Positions 25,601 to 52,409 of a DNA stretch of 64,000 nt are shown here, one piece after another; position 1 is the stretch's first letter; each line of letters starts with the position of its first letter. Source of the DNA: Limanda limanda (Eukaryota; Chordata; Actinopteri; Pleuronectiformes; Pleuronectidae). The stretch lies in the NCBI RefSeq assembly GCF_963576545.1, contig NC_083654.1, positions 20,421,481-20,485,480 on the forward strand. The letters run 5' to 3'. The notes below the pieces were generated by a model. It searched no databases, was not told where the DNA came from, and was given only the letters and a program-made list of their open reading frames with translations. A program made the translations under genes and the position numbers.

Positions 25601-28600
25601 CCTAACACTTACAGGTTTGTTTTGTCCCCGTTTCCCTGCCCCCCCCCAAAAACAACAGGCACACAGATAGCGATGCGTTCAGGGACAGTTTCAAACCCAA
25701 ACGTTTCCAACAGGATCAAGTTTATAGAACCAGCTCAGACAGAGAGAGCCGGCAGGTCAAAGGACAGCGTAGTGTAAGCATACTTCAAAAACAGACGACC
25801 CAGGAAACAGATACTAAAGCTGACGGAGCAGAGTTTGCTTCATCTTCACCATCATCATCATCATCATCATCAATATCGTTAGGACACATTAAAGAACACT
25901 TTCGGAGCCGTCATAAAAACGTGGGCGTTGTACAATGCGGATAAAAAAGAAAATCACGGTGAGAAGATACAGTGGAACTCTTTGGTTTTCACTATTGAGG
26001 TTTTTTCTCTTTAGCAGTAAAATCTATCTTTGCTCTTCCTCTTAACCTTTGGATTTAAGCTGCATTGTAGAAAAAATAGAAATGAAAACGCTTCTTTTAA
26101 ATTTCTCCTAAATAAAGGAACATGGGGCGAAACAAATACCGACTGAAGTGATTCTCTCTCTTTTGTTTTGTCTGTCTGCTATCAGGTTTTTTTTTTTTTT
26201 TTTTTACGTCTCGTGTTCGTTCTCAAGGCCAAAGAAAGTTTTATTTGGTGGAAAGTTGAGAAAAATGAACATTCACAGCCACAGAAGAAACTACGGTAAA
26301 AAAAATCGGTCAAGGCCTGAAGTGCTCTTATTATCTGACAGTGTTTTAATACTCACGTCAGGCGCTGGGTTTCCTTTGTTTGATCAGTTACGAGAATCCT
26401 GAATGTTTATGTACACATGGAACCACCGTGAGTGTGTGTGTGAGTGTGTGTGTGTGTCGTGTGTGTCGTGCTTCGCTGTGGTAGTTTTTTTAACTTTGGT
26501 ATCATTCTCTGTCCACCACAGCGGAATCTGACGCCACAGGCACACGGAGAGTCAGAGCTGCTGTCGGAGCAGGAAACTCAAATCTTACAAATATAAATTG
26601 GTATTTTCTTCAGAGTTCGTAGTCGTTGTTTTTTTAAGATCTGCGGTGGATTTCCTCACTCGAGCGACTCACTGGAAACATAAATTAGCTCGTGTCCTTT
26701 GAGTAGAAACACTAAACCTGGAGGTCAAACGCTTCCCCCCCGACAGCAGTGAGGAACACACCCACCTCCCTGACCTCGGCCAACAGGAGGCGCTGGTGTT
26801 GTCTGTAGGTTAAAGCCATAAGAACAAGTGGTTAATGAACATCTTTGTTTTTCCCTTCATCCCTCACTCCTGAGTTCAGACAGCGTCCTTTTTTTGTTTG
26901 TCATTAAAGCTTGAAGATCTATTTGGTTTTTCATCAGAGTATCAGAGGTAAGAGTCGGAGTCACAAAGCTTTCAGAGAGAGCAGAGGAGGAGACTACAGG
27001 AAACGGACAAGTTGCATTTCAAACTAAAGCGTGGGAAAAACAAATTAGGAATCAACCACTGGGAAGTGTAACCAGTTTGGAGAGAGTGAGACTGGTTTGA
27101 ACAGCTGCTCGAGTCCGATGAGTTTACTTCACCTTCACGTTCCAGACACACGTAAATGTCCTGAAGCTACGACCGGGCCTGGATCTGCCGGGACCGGGTT
27201 CCTGCAGCTCTACGTAAAACAATTACAAAGTTTGTGACTTAAATTCTTTCTCAGCTCCTTAAAAACTACTCGTTTCAAACGTGATTCACTAAATCAGGCT
27301 GCAGCAAACTTCTGAATCAAGGTGTAACTTCAGCTAACGGCCCAAATAGCTAAAGTTCTAGAAGCAAATTTACAAATTAAATGTAACTGCTAATACTTTA
27401 TAAATGTGGGTATTACTTTGTTGTACTTATATCCATATACATGGAGAAGTACGAGTTGTAATCTGACGCCAATTAGCTAGATTCCAATGTCATAAAAATT
27501 GAGAGAATACATATATTTGAAAATGAAAAGTAATCATCATCGTTCATGAAACAGAAACTCTCTCCAAGCTCAGTGGGATTTATCTTTTTGAAACCCGTGA
27601 CGTGAGAGTTTCCCTCTAAAGCAACGTCTCCTCCGTCCCAGTGCCCCCCCGATCCGTCCCTGAGGACAACAGTCTGTAAGTTTGGTATTTCTTTCTTTCT
27701 TTGAAACATTCGTTTTGGCATCTTCTCTTCTCGTCTCGATCTCGAGAACACGACTCTCTGCGGACACACGCCCCCCCCCCCCAACAACAACCCCCTGAAA
27801 AAACTATTACAAAGAAAGACTTAAATAGGAATCCAATAAATACATAAATAAGGAATCAATAAATAAACAACGCGAGGGACAAAGAAGTTCATAAAATACA
27901 AACCGATGCATTTTTCCCAACAGCCCCCACTTCCACCCCCCCCGAAAAAAGCACACACCTCCCTTATACAATAAATACAAATATTACTTTCCAACAAAGA
28001 GCCCGTGAGAGATAAAAGAGTTTAAAGCTTTTGGTTCTTGAAAGGAGGCGTGGCCTCAGTCCCACCTTTATACACATCAATAAGAGCAGTTGAACATAAA
28101 GCATTTCCCCCTAAGAAACCTATGAGAACTAATGGATACATTCCATCTAAAAGTTTATACGTTAATCCGTCTCAGACGTCTGCCCCCCCCCCCCCCCCCC
28201 CCACTCCCACCCCCCCCACCACCCCAACATATCATCAGTATCTGTGTCTGTAGCTCTCATCTTGTTTGGTTTCAACCTGGACTCGTTTTCTCATCTGCAG
28301 GTTTTACTTTCATTACAAAAAAGTCATTTCAGTGAGAAAATCAGGGCTTTGAAACCTGAAATTCATCTTGAATTTGACATAATAAAGGAAAGTTTTCATT
28401 AATACTGACATGAGCTGAAACCAGAGGCCGGGTGGACACAGGAACTGATCAATAAAACAAACGGCAACCGAGTTAATTTGGTGTCACTTGAGAAAATAGA
28501 CTGAGACGTTGAATCTGTTGCTTTAAAATTCAGGTTTCATTTTTCTATGTTTAACTTTTGAAGTTGATATTTCCTGGAGTAGATTTGAAGCAGAGTTTTG

Positions 28601-29519
28601 CTGTTAACTGTCTTTAAAACGAGCGACTGATATTAAAAAGCTCCAAAACGTTTACGTGACAGACAGAGTGAGTTTGGTTTGTACGCAAGAGATTTACCGA
28701 CACTCACACACAGTCACACACACACACACACACACACACACATGCACACACACACACTTGTACATCTTTGTGCATTGGTTTGGTTGTTCTATTTGGTTTT
28801 GGTTGTATCTCTAAAAAGTTTTGCTTTTGGTTTTTCAGTTTTGGCTTCTTCACAAACATCTGGATCGACTAAAACACTTTTTTTTTTTTTTTTTTTCTGT
28901 CTTGGGATCTTCGGAAGCTACATTTTCACAGTTATGTCCAAACGTCAACAGAAAAGAAGAAGAATGAACCCAGAGCACAACCGAAGAGACGAGAAGATAT
29001 GAAAAATAGGCAACACGTCGCCCCCGGCAACCGCCACCCGCCCTCCCTCCCTCCCTCCCTCCATCCCTCCCGCCGCATAATAAGTAGAAAGCAATGAGAC
29101 AAATCCATACATCATTAACAGACACACTATGGAAAGCAAAAACAAAAATATATATTTACTCTCAAAGTCAGTTTTGTTGAGGTTATTTCCATATTTTTAT
29201 CCATCCGGGAAAAAAACGAAAAGTGAGAAGGAAGCCGAGGTGGCCGGCGGGGGGGCAGTGGGGGGGGGAGGGAACGATTTCTGTCTGTCGATACAAGAAC
29301 AGCAATCACAGTCAAAGACGAACAGACAGACAGGGCCTTACTACCCCCCCGTCCTCACCCGTCCTCCCCCTCTTTGTTTGTATTTGGTTTAGTTACAGTC
29401 ACTCACACATCAGTAGCAGTAGTAGTAGCTTTTGGTTTTGTGTTACTTTTTGGTTTTTCTGTCCGCCGCTCTGGGCGCACCTCCTCCTGCTCTTCCTCCT
29501 CCTCTTCCTCCTCTTCCTC

Positions 29520-29605
29520 ATCCTCCTCCTCCTCCTCCTCCTCCTCCTCCTCCTCCTCCTCCTCCTCCTCCTCCTCCTCCTCCTCCTCCTCCTCCTCCTC
29601 CTCTT
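29520..29605. repeat. CTC trinucleotide microsatellite
   Basis: Pure CTC run of about 85 bases inside the candidate 3' UTR; it would be GAG repeats in the minus-strand transcript. Confidence 0.95.
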
Positions 29606-30790
29606 CTTCTTGCTCTCCCCTGCAGCTTTGCAAACCTTTGGCTCCTTTGCTCCTGACCACTTCTCGCTCTCCACCTTTTCTTCTTCTTCTTCTTCTTCTT
29701 CTTCTCTCCTCGTCTTTTTTTTATATTTTGGCCCTTTCATCTGATCTTTGGAGACAAAGGAGAGGAGGCCGACGGGAGGGAGGGAGGGATGGAGGGATGG
29801 AGGGATGGAGGGCAGGGGTCTGGGGGCAGTTCGGGGGAACGCCGGTGCTTCACCTCTTTCTTTTGTTCTTTGTTGTTTTTTTTTGGTTTGGACTCTTTCT
29901 TCTGCTTGCAGTGTGTGTGTACGTGTGTGTTGCAGTGTGTGTGTACGTGTGTGTGTTTCCTCCCTTTGACTCGGCCGAGGTTGCGTCTGGACACTCGTCT
30001 CCCGGGCGAATCCAGAGACAACGCGGCCAGAGGCGAAGCTTTGGTTTCCAAGAGCGACTGTCTGGTGCTGGGTGAGCAGTCTGGAAGATGACATGATGAT
30101 GGTATGGGTGCGGGGGGGGTGATAATAAATAAAAGAAGGCAAATAACGCTGGAATAAAATCCACACACAGCTTGTCCACGTGTGTGTGTGTGTGTGTCCT
30201 CTGAGAAGGCAGCACACACGGTGAGAGGGCGTAAACCTCCAGATTAAACATGTTGATGACAATGAGGATGAAATTCCGGCTTGAAATTCTATTTTTGGAA
30301 AATAAATGAAGATGTAAACAATCCCAAAGTTGATGCCAACAGCTAAAAAACCCGACAAATTCAACCAATGTCGGAGTTTAAACCCAAAACAGACACTGAT
30401 CAAAAGGGATTTCCCTCTGGGTGTGTTTGATTTGATCCCATTTAAAGGCCAGAGGGGTGGAGTCTGCCACATATTTGTTTTTTAACGAACCCCACAGCGC
30501 CATGAGCAGCTTGGTGGAGTTAGAGTGAAACTACAGTGTGAACGGATCTTACCTGAAACTATAGTGATCATAGGGGTGAGCTCCACCCGGCTGCCACTGC
30601 AGGCTGAGTAAAACAAACATGGTGGTCAAGCTGTGGAGAGAGAGAGGTAGGTAGACACCCTGCACGCGGGATCGGCCGGGAAACATCAAACTGCACCAAA
30701 CACCTCGAAGAGAGAGTCATACAAAAATCATAGAAAAATAAACGATTTCTAAATCTTTAACTCAAAAGTCAAACGAGTGGAATGGAGAAT

Positions 30791-30926
30791 GTCGGGTGGA
30801 GTGAAGCGGTGAACTGATCCCGGACGGGTGGAGTGAAGCGGTGACCTGACCCCGGACGGGTGGAGTGAAGCGGTGAACTGATCCCGGACGGGTGGAGTGA
30901 AGCGGTGACCTGACCCCGGACGGGTC
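30791..30926. repeat. 32-bp minisatellite, about four copies
   Basis: The unit contains CGGACGGGTGGAGTGAAGCG and restarts at 30821, 30853, 30885 and 30917, exactly 32 bases apart. A partial first unit lies at 30791. Alternate units differ in GAACTGATCC versus GACCTGACCC, suggesting a 64-bp higher-order period. Confidence 0.92.
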
Positions 30927-31328
30927 AGAATGTAAAAGTCTTTTTTTGAGCTAAAGCTTTTCTCTCCGTTTATTATTGTTTATGTCTTTGTCTCTTTTTT
31001 GGTTTTCAGTTTTTGGTATTTGGAGATTTTGGTTTTTCATCTTTGTCGGCGTGTGTTTCTTCTTCTGCATCTTTACTTTTCTTTCTTTAGATTTGCTCTC
31101 AGTGCCACGTCTCCAGCTGTGGATCATTATTTGGTTTCAGATCTCTCTCCCCTCCATTCTGCAGTTCTCTCTATCCTCTCCACAGAGAGACGAGGTCACA
31201 GGGGTCAGACAGAGAGATGGCTTTGGTTGAAAGGCGAGGTTGTAAATTTAGATTTTTTTAAAGCTCCTTGAAGAAACGCCATCGCTCCTCCTCCTCGCCG
31301 TCCTCTGATAGGACGCTTCAGTCAGGGG

Positions 31329-45828
<14,500 letters not shown>

Positions 45829-45880
45829 CCTGATATCTGCAGGAAACACACACAGATACACATCAGACACGTGCACAGAA

Positions 45881-45915
<35 letters not shown>

Positions 45916-45944
45916 GGTAACATCATGCTAACACAACATCAGAG

Positions 45945-46030
45945 CAGCAGAAGGTTGCTGGTTCAAATCCCAGGCACTTCCCTCTGCCTCAGTGCTGCAG
46001 AATGAACCATCGATGTGAATGAAAGATGAG
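45945..46030 (+). repeat. Degenerate SINE-like fragment
   Basis: Contains a B-box-like GGTTCAAATCCC, then words (GAACCATCGATGTGAATG) reminiscent of the body of the tRNA-derived SINE seen at 8083. The A box is not preserved. Confidence 0.4.
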
Positions 46031-46732
46031 ATGATTGATGTTAAATGACAAAACTAAGTTCATGTCGATAATGTAAATTATCACAAACATTTATATGACC
46101 CAAAAAAATTTGAATATAAATGTTTGTATATTAAGAAGACAGAATTAATTAGTTTCAGAATAAAACCAAGTAATACAATACACAAAATTTAAAATTTTTA
46201 TTTTTTAGGAAAGAATCTGTTTCAACATTTTATTCAGATTTAATAAATAAAATAAGTTGATGTGTATTTGCAGCTCTGGACTGAAGGATTGGTTTTCACC
46301 TCAGAAACTACCGGACGGTGGAAGTGTTGTCAACGTGTTCGTCTCAAGTTAAGTTAAGTTATTTATATTTATAAGTTATATTTAAAAAAAGAAGAAGTGG
46401 AACCAGAGAGATTTTGTTCTGTGACTCCTGTGTTTCTCCAGTTCTGCTGATGAAATAATTTTAAAGCTTGAAATCAGAAACACTTCCTCTGCTCTGAAAC
46501 TTCCTGTTTGGACAATGATTTCCTGCAGCTCGTTTCTTTCTTTAACCTCCGAGACGAAAACTCAGCTCGGGAGAAACTTGAAAACTGACGATGTCGACTT
46601 CTAATTTACGTCTTTAGATGTAAACTCGATCCATCTTCTGAACCAGCGTCTGAGGACCTTCCTGTTTCTGGAGACTTCTGGGACTGCAGCAGTAATTGGT
46701 CCAGGAAGAGCGACGCCAGAGGAAGTGGTTAC

Positions 46733-46770
46733 CTGAGCACCATGACTCAGCACCGCCGCCATCTTGGATC
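46733..46770 (-). promoter_or_regulatory. pou2f2: Candidate 5' exon or start-site region of pou2f2
   Basis: On minus, CCAAGATGGCGGCGG, a YY1-type motif usually found just downstream of start sites, is followed 30 bases after its ATG by a good donor, CAG|GTAACC, ending an exon at 46733. Splicing to 45836 is possible. The exon's own ATG would then open a frame that is not the Oct-2 frame. No TATA box is visible and the CpG content is modest. This could instead be unrelated sequence. Confidence 0.35.
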
Positions 46771-46877
46771 AAACCCCCCTCTCAGCCCTCGCTCCATCTA
46801 TACGCTCTTAATGTTCTCTCTCTTCTTCTTCTCGGTCGTTTACAAATGTTCTCTCGTCAGCTCGGGAGGCTGAGACG

Positions 46878-47020
46878 TGACGGAGGAGAGGAGACGTGAA
46901 GGAGGAGAGGAGACGTGAAGGAGGAGAGGAGACGTGAAGGAGGAGAGGAGACGTGAAGGAGGAGAGGAGACATGAAGGAGGAGAGGAGGCGTGAAGGAGG
47001 AGAGGAGGAGAGGAGACGTC
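46878..47020. repeat. 19-bp minisatellite, about seven copies
   Basis: Head-to-tail units of GGAGGAGAGGAGACGTGAA with minor changes (CATGAA, GCGTGAA). Lies just upstream, in pou2f2 sense, of the candidate start region. Confidence 0.92.
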
Positions 47021-47366
47021 TGGACGAAAGGAGAACGAGTCGGACACGAGTCTTTCGGAGCTGAGCCGTGAAAATAATCAAAGTAAAAACTAATAAAAAC
47101 CACAATGAACATCTTCCTCCCTGATATTATTCATCCTCTCTGTGTATAGAAGTAGTGTATATATACATAAATATATATACACAGACGTTTAAGTTTACTG
47201 CATATTGTAGAACATGTGAGCAAGGAAAGAGTAAACACTTAAATATAAGAAGAGACGGCGTTATATATCAATCATATAAATCATATATAAGCCCAGTGTG
47301 TGTTTGGGTTTGTGTGATAATCTCATCATCAAGGTCACAAACAATTTCAAGTTGTGATGAGAGGAA

Positions 47367-47450
47367 GTGGAAAGGAAAGGAAGGAAGGAAGGAAGGAGTG
47401 TAGGAAGGAAGAAAGGAGTGAAGGAAGGAGTGAAGGAAGGAGTGAACTCA
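47367..47450. repeat. GGAA-rich array
   Basis: GGAAGGAAGGAAGG followed by GGAGTGAAGGAA units. GGAA clusters can bind ETS factors, but no claim of function is made. Confidence 0.85.
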
Positions 47451-47475
47451 ATTATCTGGTTTGATCTAATTAAAG

Positions 47476-47480
<5 letters not shown>

Positions 47481-47536
<56 letters not shown>
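47481..47536. repeat. CA microsatellite
   Basis: CA run of about 28 units. Confidence 0.95.
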
Positions 47537-47539
<3 letters not shown>

Positions 47540-47544
<5 letters not shown>

Positions 47545-48280
47545 CTCAGTGCCTGAATTGACGCTCTCAACAGAGCTTGCAGTTGCACAATGCAACCAGA
47601 TGGTGGCAGCACTCTACTGAAAAATGCAGGAGTGTGTGATAATAAAAAATTATAATCTCGTCTGTAGTTTAATATTTATAAATTAATACAGAAAATAAAG
47701 ACGTGAGAATAAACTGTTGGTAAATGTATAAATAACATGTTTGATGAACTGAGTAAATTATATAACTTTTAAAAACTCCCCCTGTGTATTTGTGATTGAG
47801 AATTAACATATTAAATTAAAGAAACCTTGATTCAGGATCTACTCTTTTATCTTTGAGCAAAAAATATAAATAACTTTTCTGCAATAATGTTCATTAAATT
47901 AAGTTTAATCTACTTGCTGAAACAAAATTGCTACAAAAATGTGGAAATCCATAGAAGAGGTTTTATTCAGATCCAGTGAAGCATCTGTGTTTCACACACG
48001 TCTCTGATTTACTGAGATGTTGCAACATTCAACTAAAATAATACATCATTAAAACATGTTTATATATAAGACTCATTACTCTACTAGGTCCCTGTTTGAC
48101 TGATACGTGTACTTATCGTATACTACCACCACTACTGCAGTTTCTGAAGTACTGAAAGAACGTGTTGCTATGACGACACGCTCACGAAAATTAAAGGACA
48201 AATATCAAGATCACAGAAAAACAAGATCACAAAAAACAAGGTGCTGAGCTGGATCCATTTCATTTAAACATGGGGTTCAA
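47540..48280. other. No gene recognised
   Basis: AT-rich sequence without exon-like frames, terminal repeats or structured motifs that I can see. Confidence 0.6.
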
Positions 48281-48287
48281 TGTAATT

Positions 48288-48309
48288 CACACACACACAC
48301 ACACACACA

Positions 48310-48375
<66 letters not shown>
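48288..48375. repeat. CA microsatellite
   Basis: CA run with one TCAC interruption. Confidence 0.95.
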
Positions 48376-48378
<3 letters not shown>

Positions 48379-48560
48379 TATTATTCCAGACTCCTTCATC
48401 CTCTCAGCATATGAGGAAAGGGCCCCTCATAAAATAATTTTATCACCCCAAACCCCCCATATCCCTCCCCCCCACATCACATCAACTGCCCCTAACCCCT
48501 CTGGCCATGGGGCCCTTTTACCCCCCCACCCCCCCCCCACACACCTCCTCTTATGAGCCG

Positions 48561-48821
<261 letters not shown>

Positions 48822-48829
48822 TCCCTCTT

Positions 48830-49393
48830 TTCTTTGAGTTTTTACAGTTTCTGGATTTTGAACAAGTTGATATTGCAGTGTTCACTTCCCACTGACCATC
48901 CTCACACACTCCTCCCCCCTCGGGGGGGCAGTTTGACAACAGCCGCCTGAATGCAAGGCAGACCCCCCCCCACTCACCCTATCACTGCTAATAGCACAGA
49001 GAGAGAGAGGGAGAGGGAGGGAGAGGGAGAGAGAGAGGCCACTGGGCAGATGATGTATCTGTCTTCTGGGGTCTGCATGTGTGTGTGTGTTTAATGTGTG
49101 TGTGTGTGTGTGTTGGGGGAAAGGGGGGGTGCAGGGTCACTGTCAGGGAATTAGAAAAGGGGGAATGGTGGGGGGGCAGAAGGATAGAATGGCTGGAGGG
49201 GTCCTAAACTCGACCCCTCCCCTCCTCTCTGCCCACCCACCCGGCCTCGGTCACGCCTGTCAGGGGCCACTGACAGACGGCGCGTGGGTTATTGTGTGTC
49301 TGTGTGTGTGTGTGTGTGTGTGTTGGAGGGGGGGGCACTGTTTGGCGTGTGGATGTCAGAGGTCAGGCACATGGTCTCAGCCACCTCGCGCCT

Positions 49394-49424
<31 letters not shown>

Positions 49425-49480
49425 AAACGAGCTGCCTGCCTCTTCCACCTGTCCCTTGTCACATTCACTAGCAAGCAAAC

Positions 49481-49531
<51 letters not shown>

Positions 49532-50980
49532 CAGTGTGCGACTGCTGTAACGAGCGGATCGGCTGCAGGACGACAGGAGGAGAAGCTGCAGTGAGATCAT
49601 TAGAAACAAACCAGTGCAGCCCGAGAGAATAAAGATCTAATTTCTAATAAAGATCTTTATTTTAAATAAGATAAATCATCAATGAGTTACTGAGATTTTA
49701 AAAAATAGACATTAACAGTTGCTCATAGTCAAAGTTAATGTCTCCTGAAGCAAATCCTAACGATTGAAAAACTGAAATTAGATTTTTTCTTGAACAAAAT
49801 GACTAAAACAATCGATCAGTTATTATCAAATCAACGCTGATTAAATATCTGTTATTATAAATGATTATAGAGTAAAAGAGGAACAGGAAGTCTGACGTGT
49901 GATCTGAATCTCTGAGGCCAAAGAGCTGTCGTGGGTTTTTAATTCTATGAAACTTTAAGTCACAATAAAAACACGTCATGAAAGTTAAGAGTCACAGATT
50001 AAAGTAAAGATCTTCCAGCTGTGACAGGAGCTTGTCATAAAACTCTGAATGTCAGATTTAATGGAATAAAAATTGAATAAAATCTAAAGGTTGTGCATGT
50101 AAAGTTAATGTGAAGTTACAACAAACAAATTAAACTTAAAGTTTCCCTTTAGAATTATCTGTTTGATTTGTTTTTAAGTAAGATTGGTGTCTGACCTTCT
50201 AGTTTGAAAAGTTGAACTTGAATTTAAACTTGAGAAAATCTGTTTAATTCAACGAGCCTCACATCAGGAATCTACGAGCAGATCTCTGGACATGTTTGTT
50301 CGCATTTAATGAGATTGTGTATTTCTGCTCGAGACAACAACATCATCACAGAGACAGCAGCACAGAGACGGCTTTAAATAACCATGTTGTCCTCACTGGA
50401 TGAATTATACTGTTCTTCTTCCAAACCCTGTCAGAGCAGATCTCACTTTCCACCGGACTCAGGATCCACGACCTGTCGGATGTTCCTGTGGCCGGAGGAA
50501 TTCACACAACTTCCCCAAATCTGACCACAACGCTGCTGCTGTTCCTAATTCTGTGAGTCCTGGAGGCCGCTCGGAGTTAACGTAAGAGTCACTAAGCAAC
50601 GGCGCCGGAGGATTCCACGGCGTCACTTCACCGTTAGAAACCGAGTGTTTGAATCGTGGAAATTGGAGGAAGAGGATTGTGTTTGTAGCTCTGACACTTG
50701 GAGGCTAATGAGTCGAGTGTGTTGCTTCCACTTCCTGACATGTGCAACACAACGAGTGCTGCACCCCCCCCCATTAGCATCCGTCCTCCTTCACATTGTC
50801 CCTCACCTCCCACCTCTCTTTGTCCCCCTCTCCGTCCCCCACTCTGTCCCCCTCTCCGTCCATCCTTGAGTTATTCGGATCCCTCTCTCATTTCCTTTCC
50901 CTTCCTCTTCTCCCTCGGCTACAATACGACCGACTCACTTGAACTTCCCCTCTTCCCTCCTCGAATCCTCTCTTTCTTTT
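48830..50980. other. No gene recognised; short CA and GT tracts
   Basis: Contains a GA tract at 48999-49036, GT tracts at 49076-49112 and 49297-49323, CA tracts at 49394-49420 and 49480-49528, then AT-rich DNA. No conserved frame was identified. Confidence 0.6.
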
Positions 50981-51859
50981 AATCTACACGTTCTTTCTCA
51001 GAGGTTTGTCTCTCGCTTTCATTAATCTGAGGTTTATTCAAATGTTTGTGGAGCTGCTCAGGAAACAGAAGCAAACACACACAATCCAAACCTTGAAAGA
51101 TAAAGTGACCTTAAAGTTCGGAGCTGATAAAACCACACGTCTTCAAAATGTGTGCAGGATTCTGAATGTGTTGATATGAAGCAGGAAGTTAATGAAATAA
51201 TGAGGAAAGCAAATGTTCGGTAAAATAGAGAAATTAAAAAAAAATACATTTGTTGGTATATTGTCATCTTGAGCTTTTAAAATAAAACATCAGCCTGAAT
51301 TAAACTTATTAACTTCACATATATTCTTTGTCGTTAACTTTAAATATGTCCAACGAGGTGGTTATGTAATCTACACGTTCTTTCTCTGCAGAGGTTTGTC
51401 TTCTCAGTCTCGCTTTTCATTAATCTGAGGTTTATTCAAATATTTGTGGAGCTGCTCAGGAAACAGAAGCAAACACACATAATCAAACCTTTTTTCAAGC
51501 CAGAGTTTGGGGAAACTTGAAAGATAAAGTGACCTTAAAGTTCAACAGAATATCTCACATCTTCCAAAATTAGCGGGTAGATTATTGCTTCAGATTGACT
51601 CTTTTCCCACTGACAGTATTTCTGTGTTTCTTCCCTGATGTGTGCAGGTTTCTGAATGTGTTGATATGAAGCAGGAAGTTTAATGAAATAATGGAGGAAA
51701 GCAAATGTTCTGTAAAATAGAGAAATTTTAGAAAAAATACATTTGTTGGTAAAATGTCATCTTGAGCTTTTAAAATAAAACATCAGCCTGAATTAAACGT
51801 ATTAACTTCACATACATTCTTTGTCTTTAAATCTAAATATGTCCAACAAGGTGGTTATG
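50981..51859. repeat. Two-copy tandem duplication, units of 387 and 492 bp
   Basis: Unit 1 (50981-51367) and unit 2 (51368-51859) both start AATCTACACGTTCTTTCTC and both end in AATATGTCCAAC, AGGTGGTTATGT or close variants. Unit 2 has about 100 extra bases in the middle. The junction is exact, so this is a head-to-tail duplication. Confidence 0.88.
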
Positions 51860-52085
51860 TTTCCACCCCTGTCTGAGTGTTTATATGAGGATGACCCAAA
51901 ATTAAAGAACGGATTTCCATGAAACTTGGTGAAAGGTTTGAACGTTACATTTCGGCATCGATCTGAACAAAGAGACAAATCCAGGAGTTATTTTTATCAC
52001 TTCAACATTTCATCACTGATTTCCCAATTGCCTTCGTGGAGGAAGGATCTTTACAACAGATCCACACAAAGATCCAGGAATCTAT
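51847..52085 (+). repeat. Dispersed teleost repeat (TTTCCATGAAACTTGG type)
   Basis: GGTGGTTATGTTTCCACCCC leads into GGATTTCCATGAAACTTGG and ends with GTGGAGGAAGG, a phrase order I recall from a common fish repeat. A related piece is at 63815-64000. No terminal repeats are discernible. Confidence 0.5.
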
Positions 52086-52335
52086 AACATCACCAGATCG
52101 GACCTGAGAGGTGTGTGCTCTACCGAGTGTGGTTCTACTTTTAATTATTTTAAATATTGTTTCTCAGATTGATTCCTGATCCGATTTCACTGTTCTGCTT
52201 CAAACGCTTCCAAAAACAGATCGTTTCTATGTGTGAGAAATGTTTGTGTAACTGAAACTGTATTTTGCATTGTGTCTTTATCCCCGTTCTCCCTCTTCCT
52301 CCTCATCCCTCCATCCGCTCCTCATTTCCAACCTC

Positions 52336-52337
<2 letters not shown>

Positions 52338-52402
<65 letters not shown>
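52338..52402. repeat. CT microsatellite
   Basis: CT run of about 32 units. Confidence 0.95.
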
Positions 52403-52404
<2 letters not shown>

Positions 52405-52409
52405 CTTCC

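Larger units (their letters stand above)
25578..31328 (-). other. Candidate long 3' UTR of pou2f2
   Basis: Between the pou2f2 stop codon and the AATAAA at 25595-25600 no other gene, splice-bounded exon or transposon end is visible. The region is T-rich on plus and less repeat-invaded than its flanks. It contains CTC tracts at 29520-29602, a CA tract at 28712-28757 and a 32-bp minisatellite at 30791-30926. A 5.7-kb UTR would be long but within vertebrate range. RNA evidence is needed to confirm continuity. Confidence 0.4.

Noticed and set aside
29399..30472. 357-codon minus-strand frame with Arg-rich stretch
   Set aside because: Its centre is the CTC tract and its ends lack splice or family support. 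It lies downstream of the pou2f2 stop.
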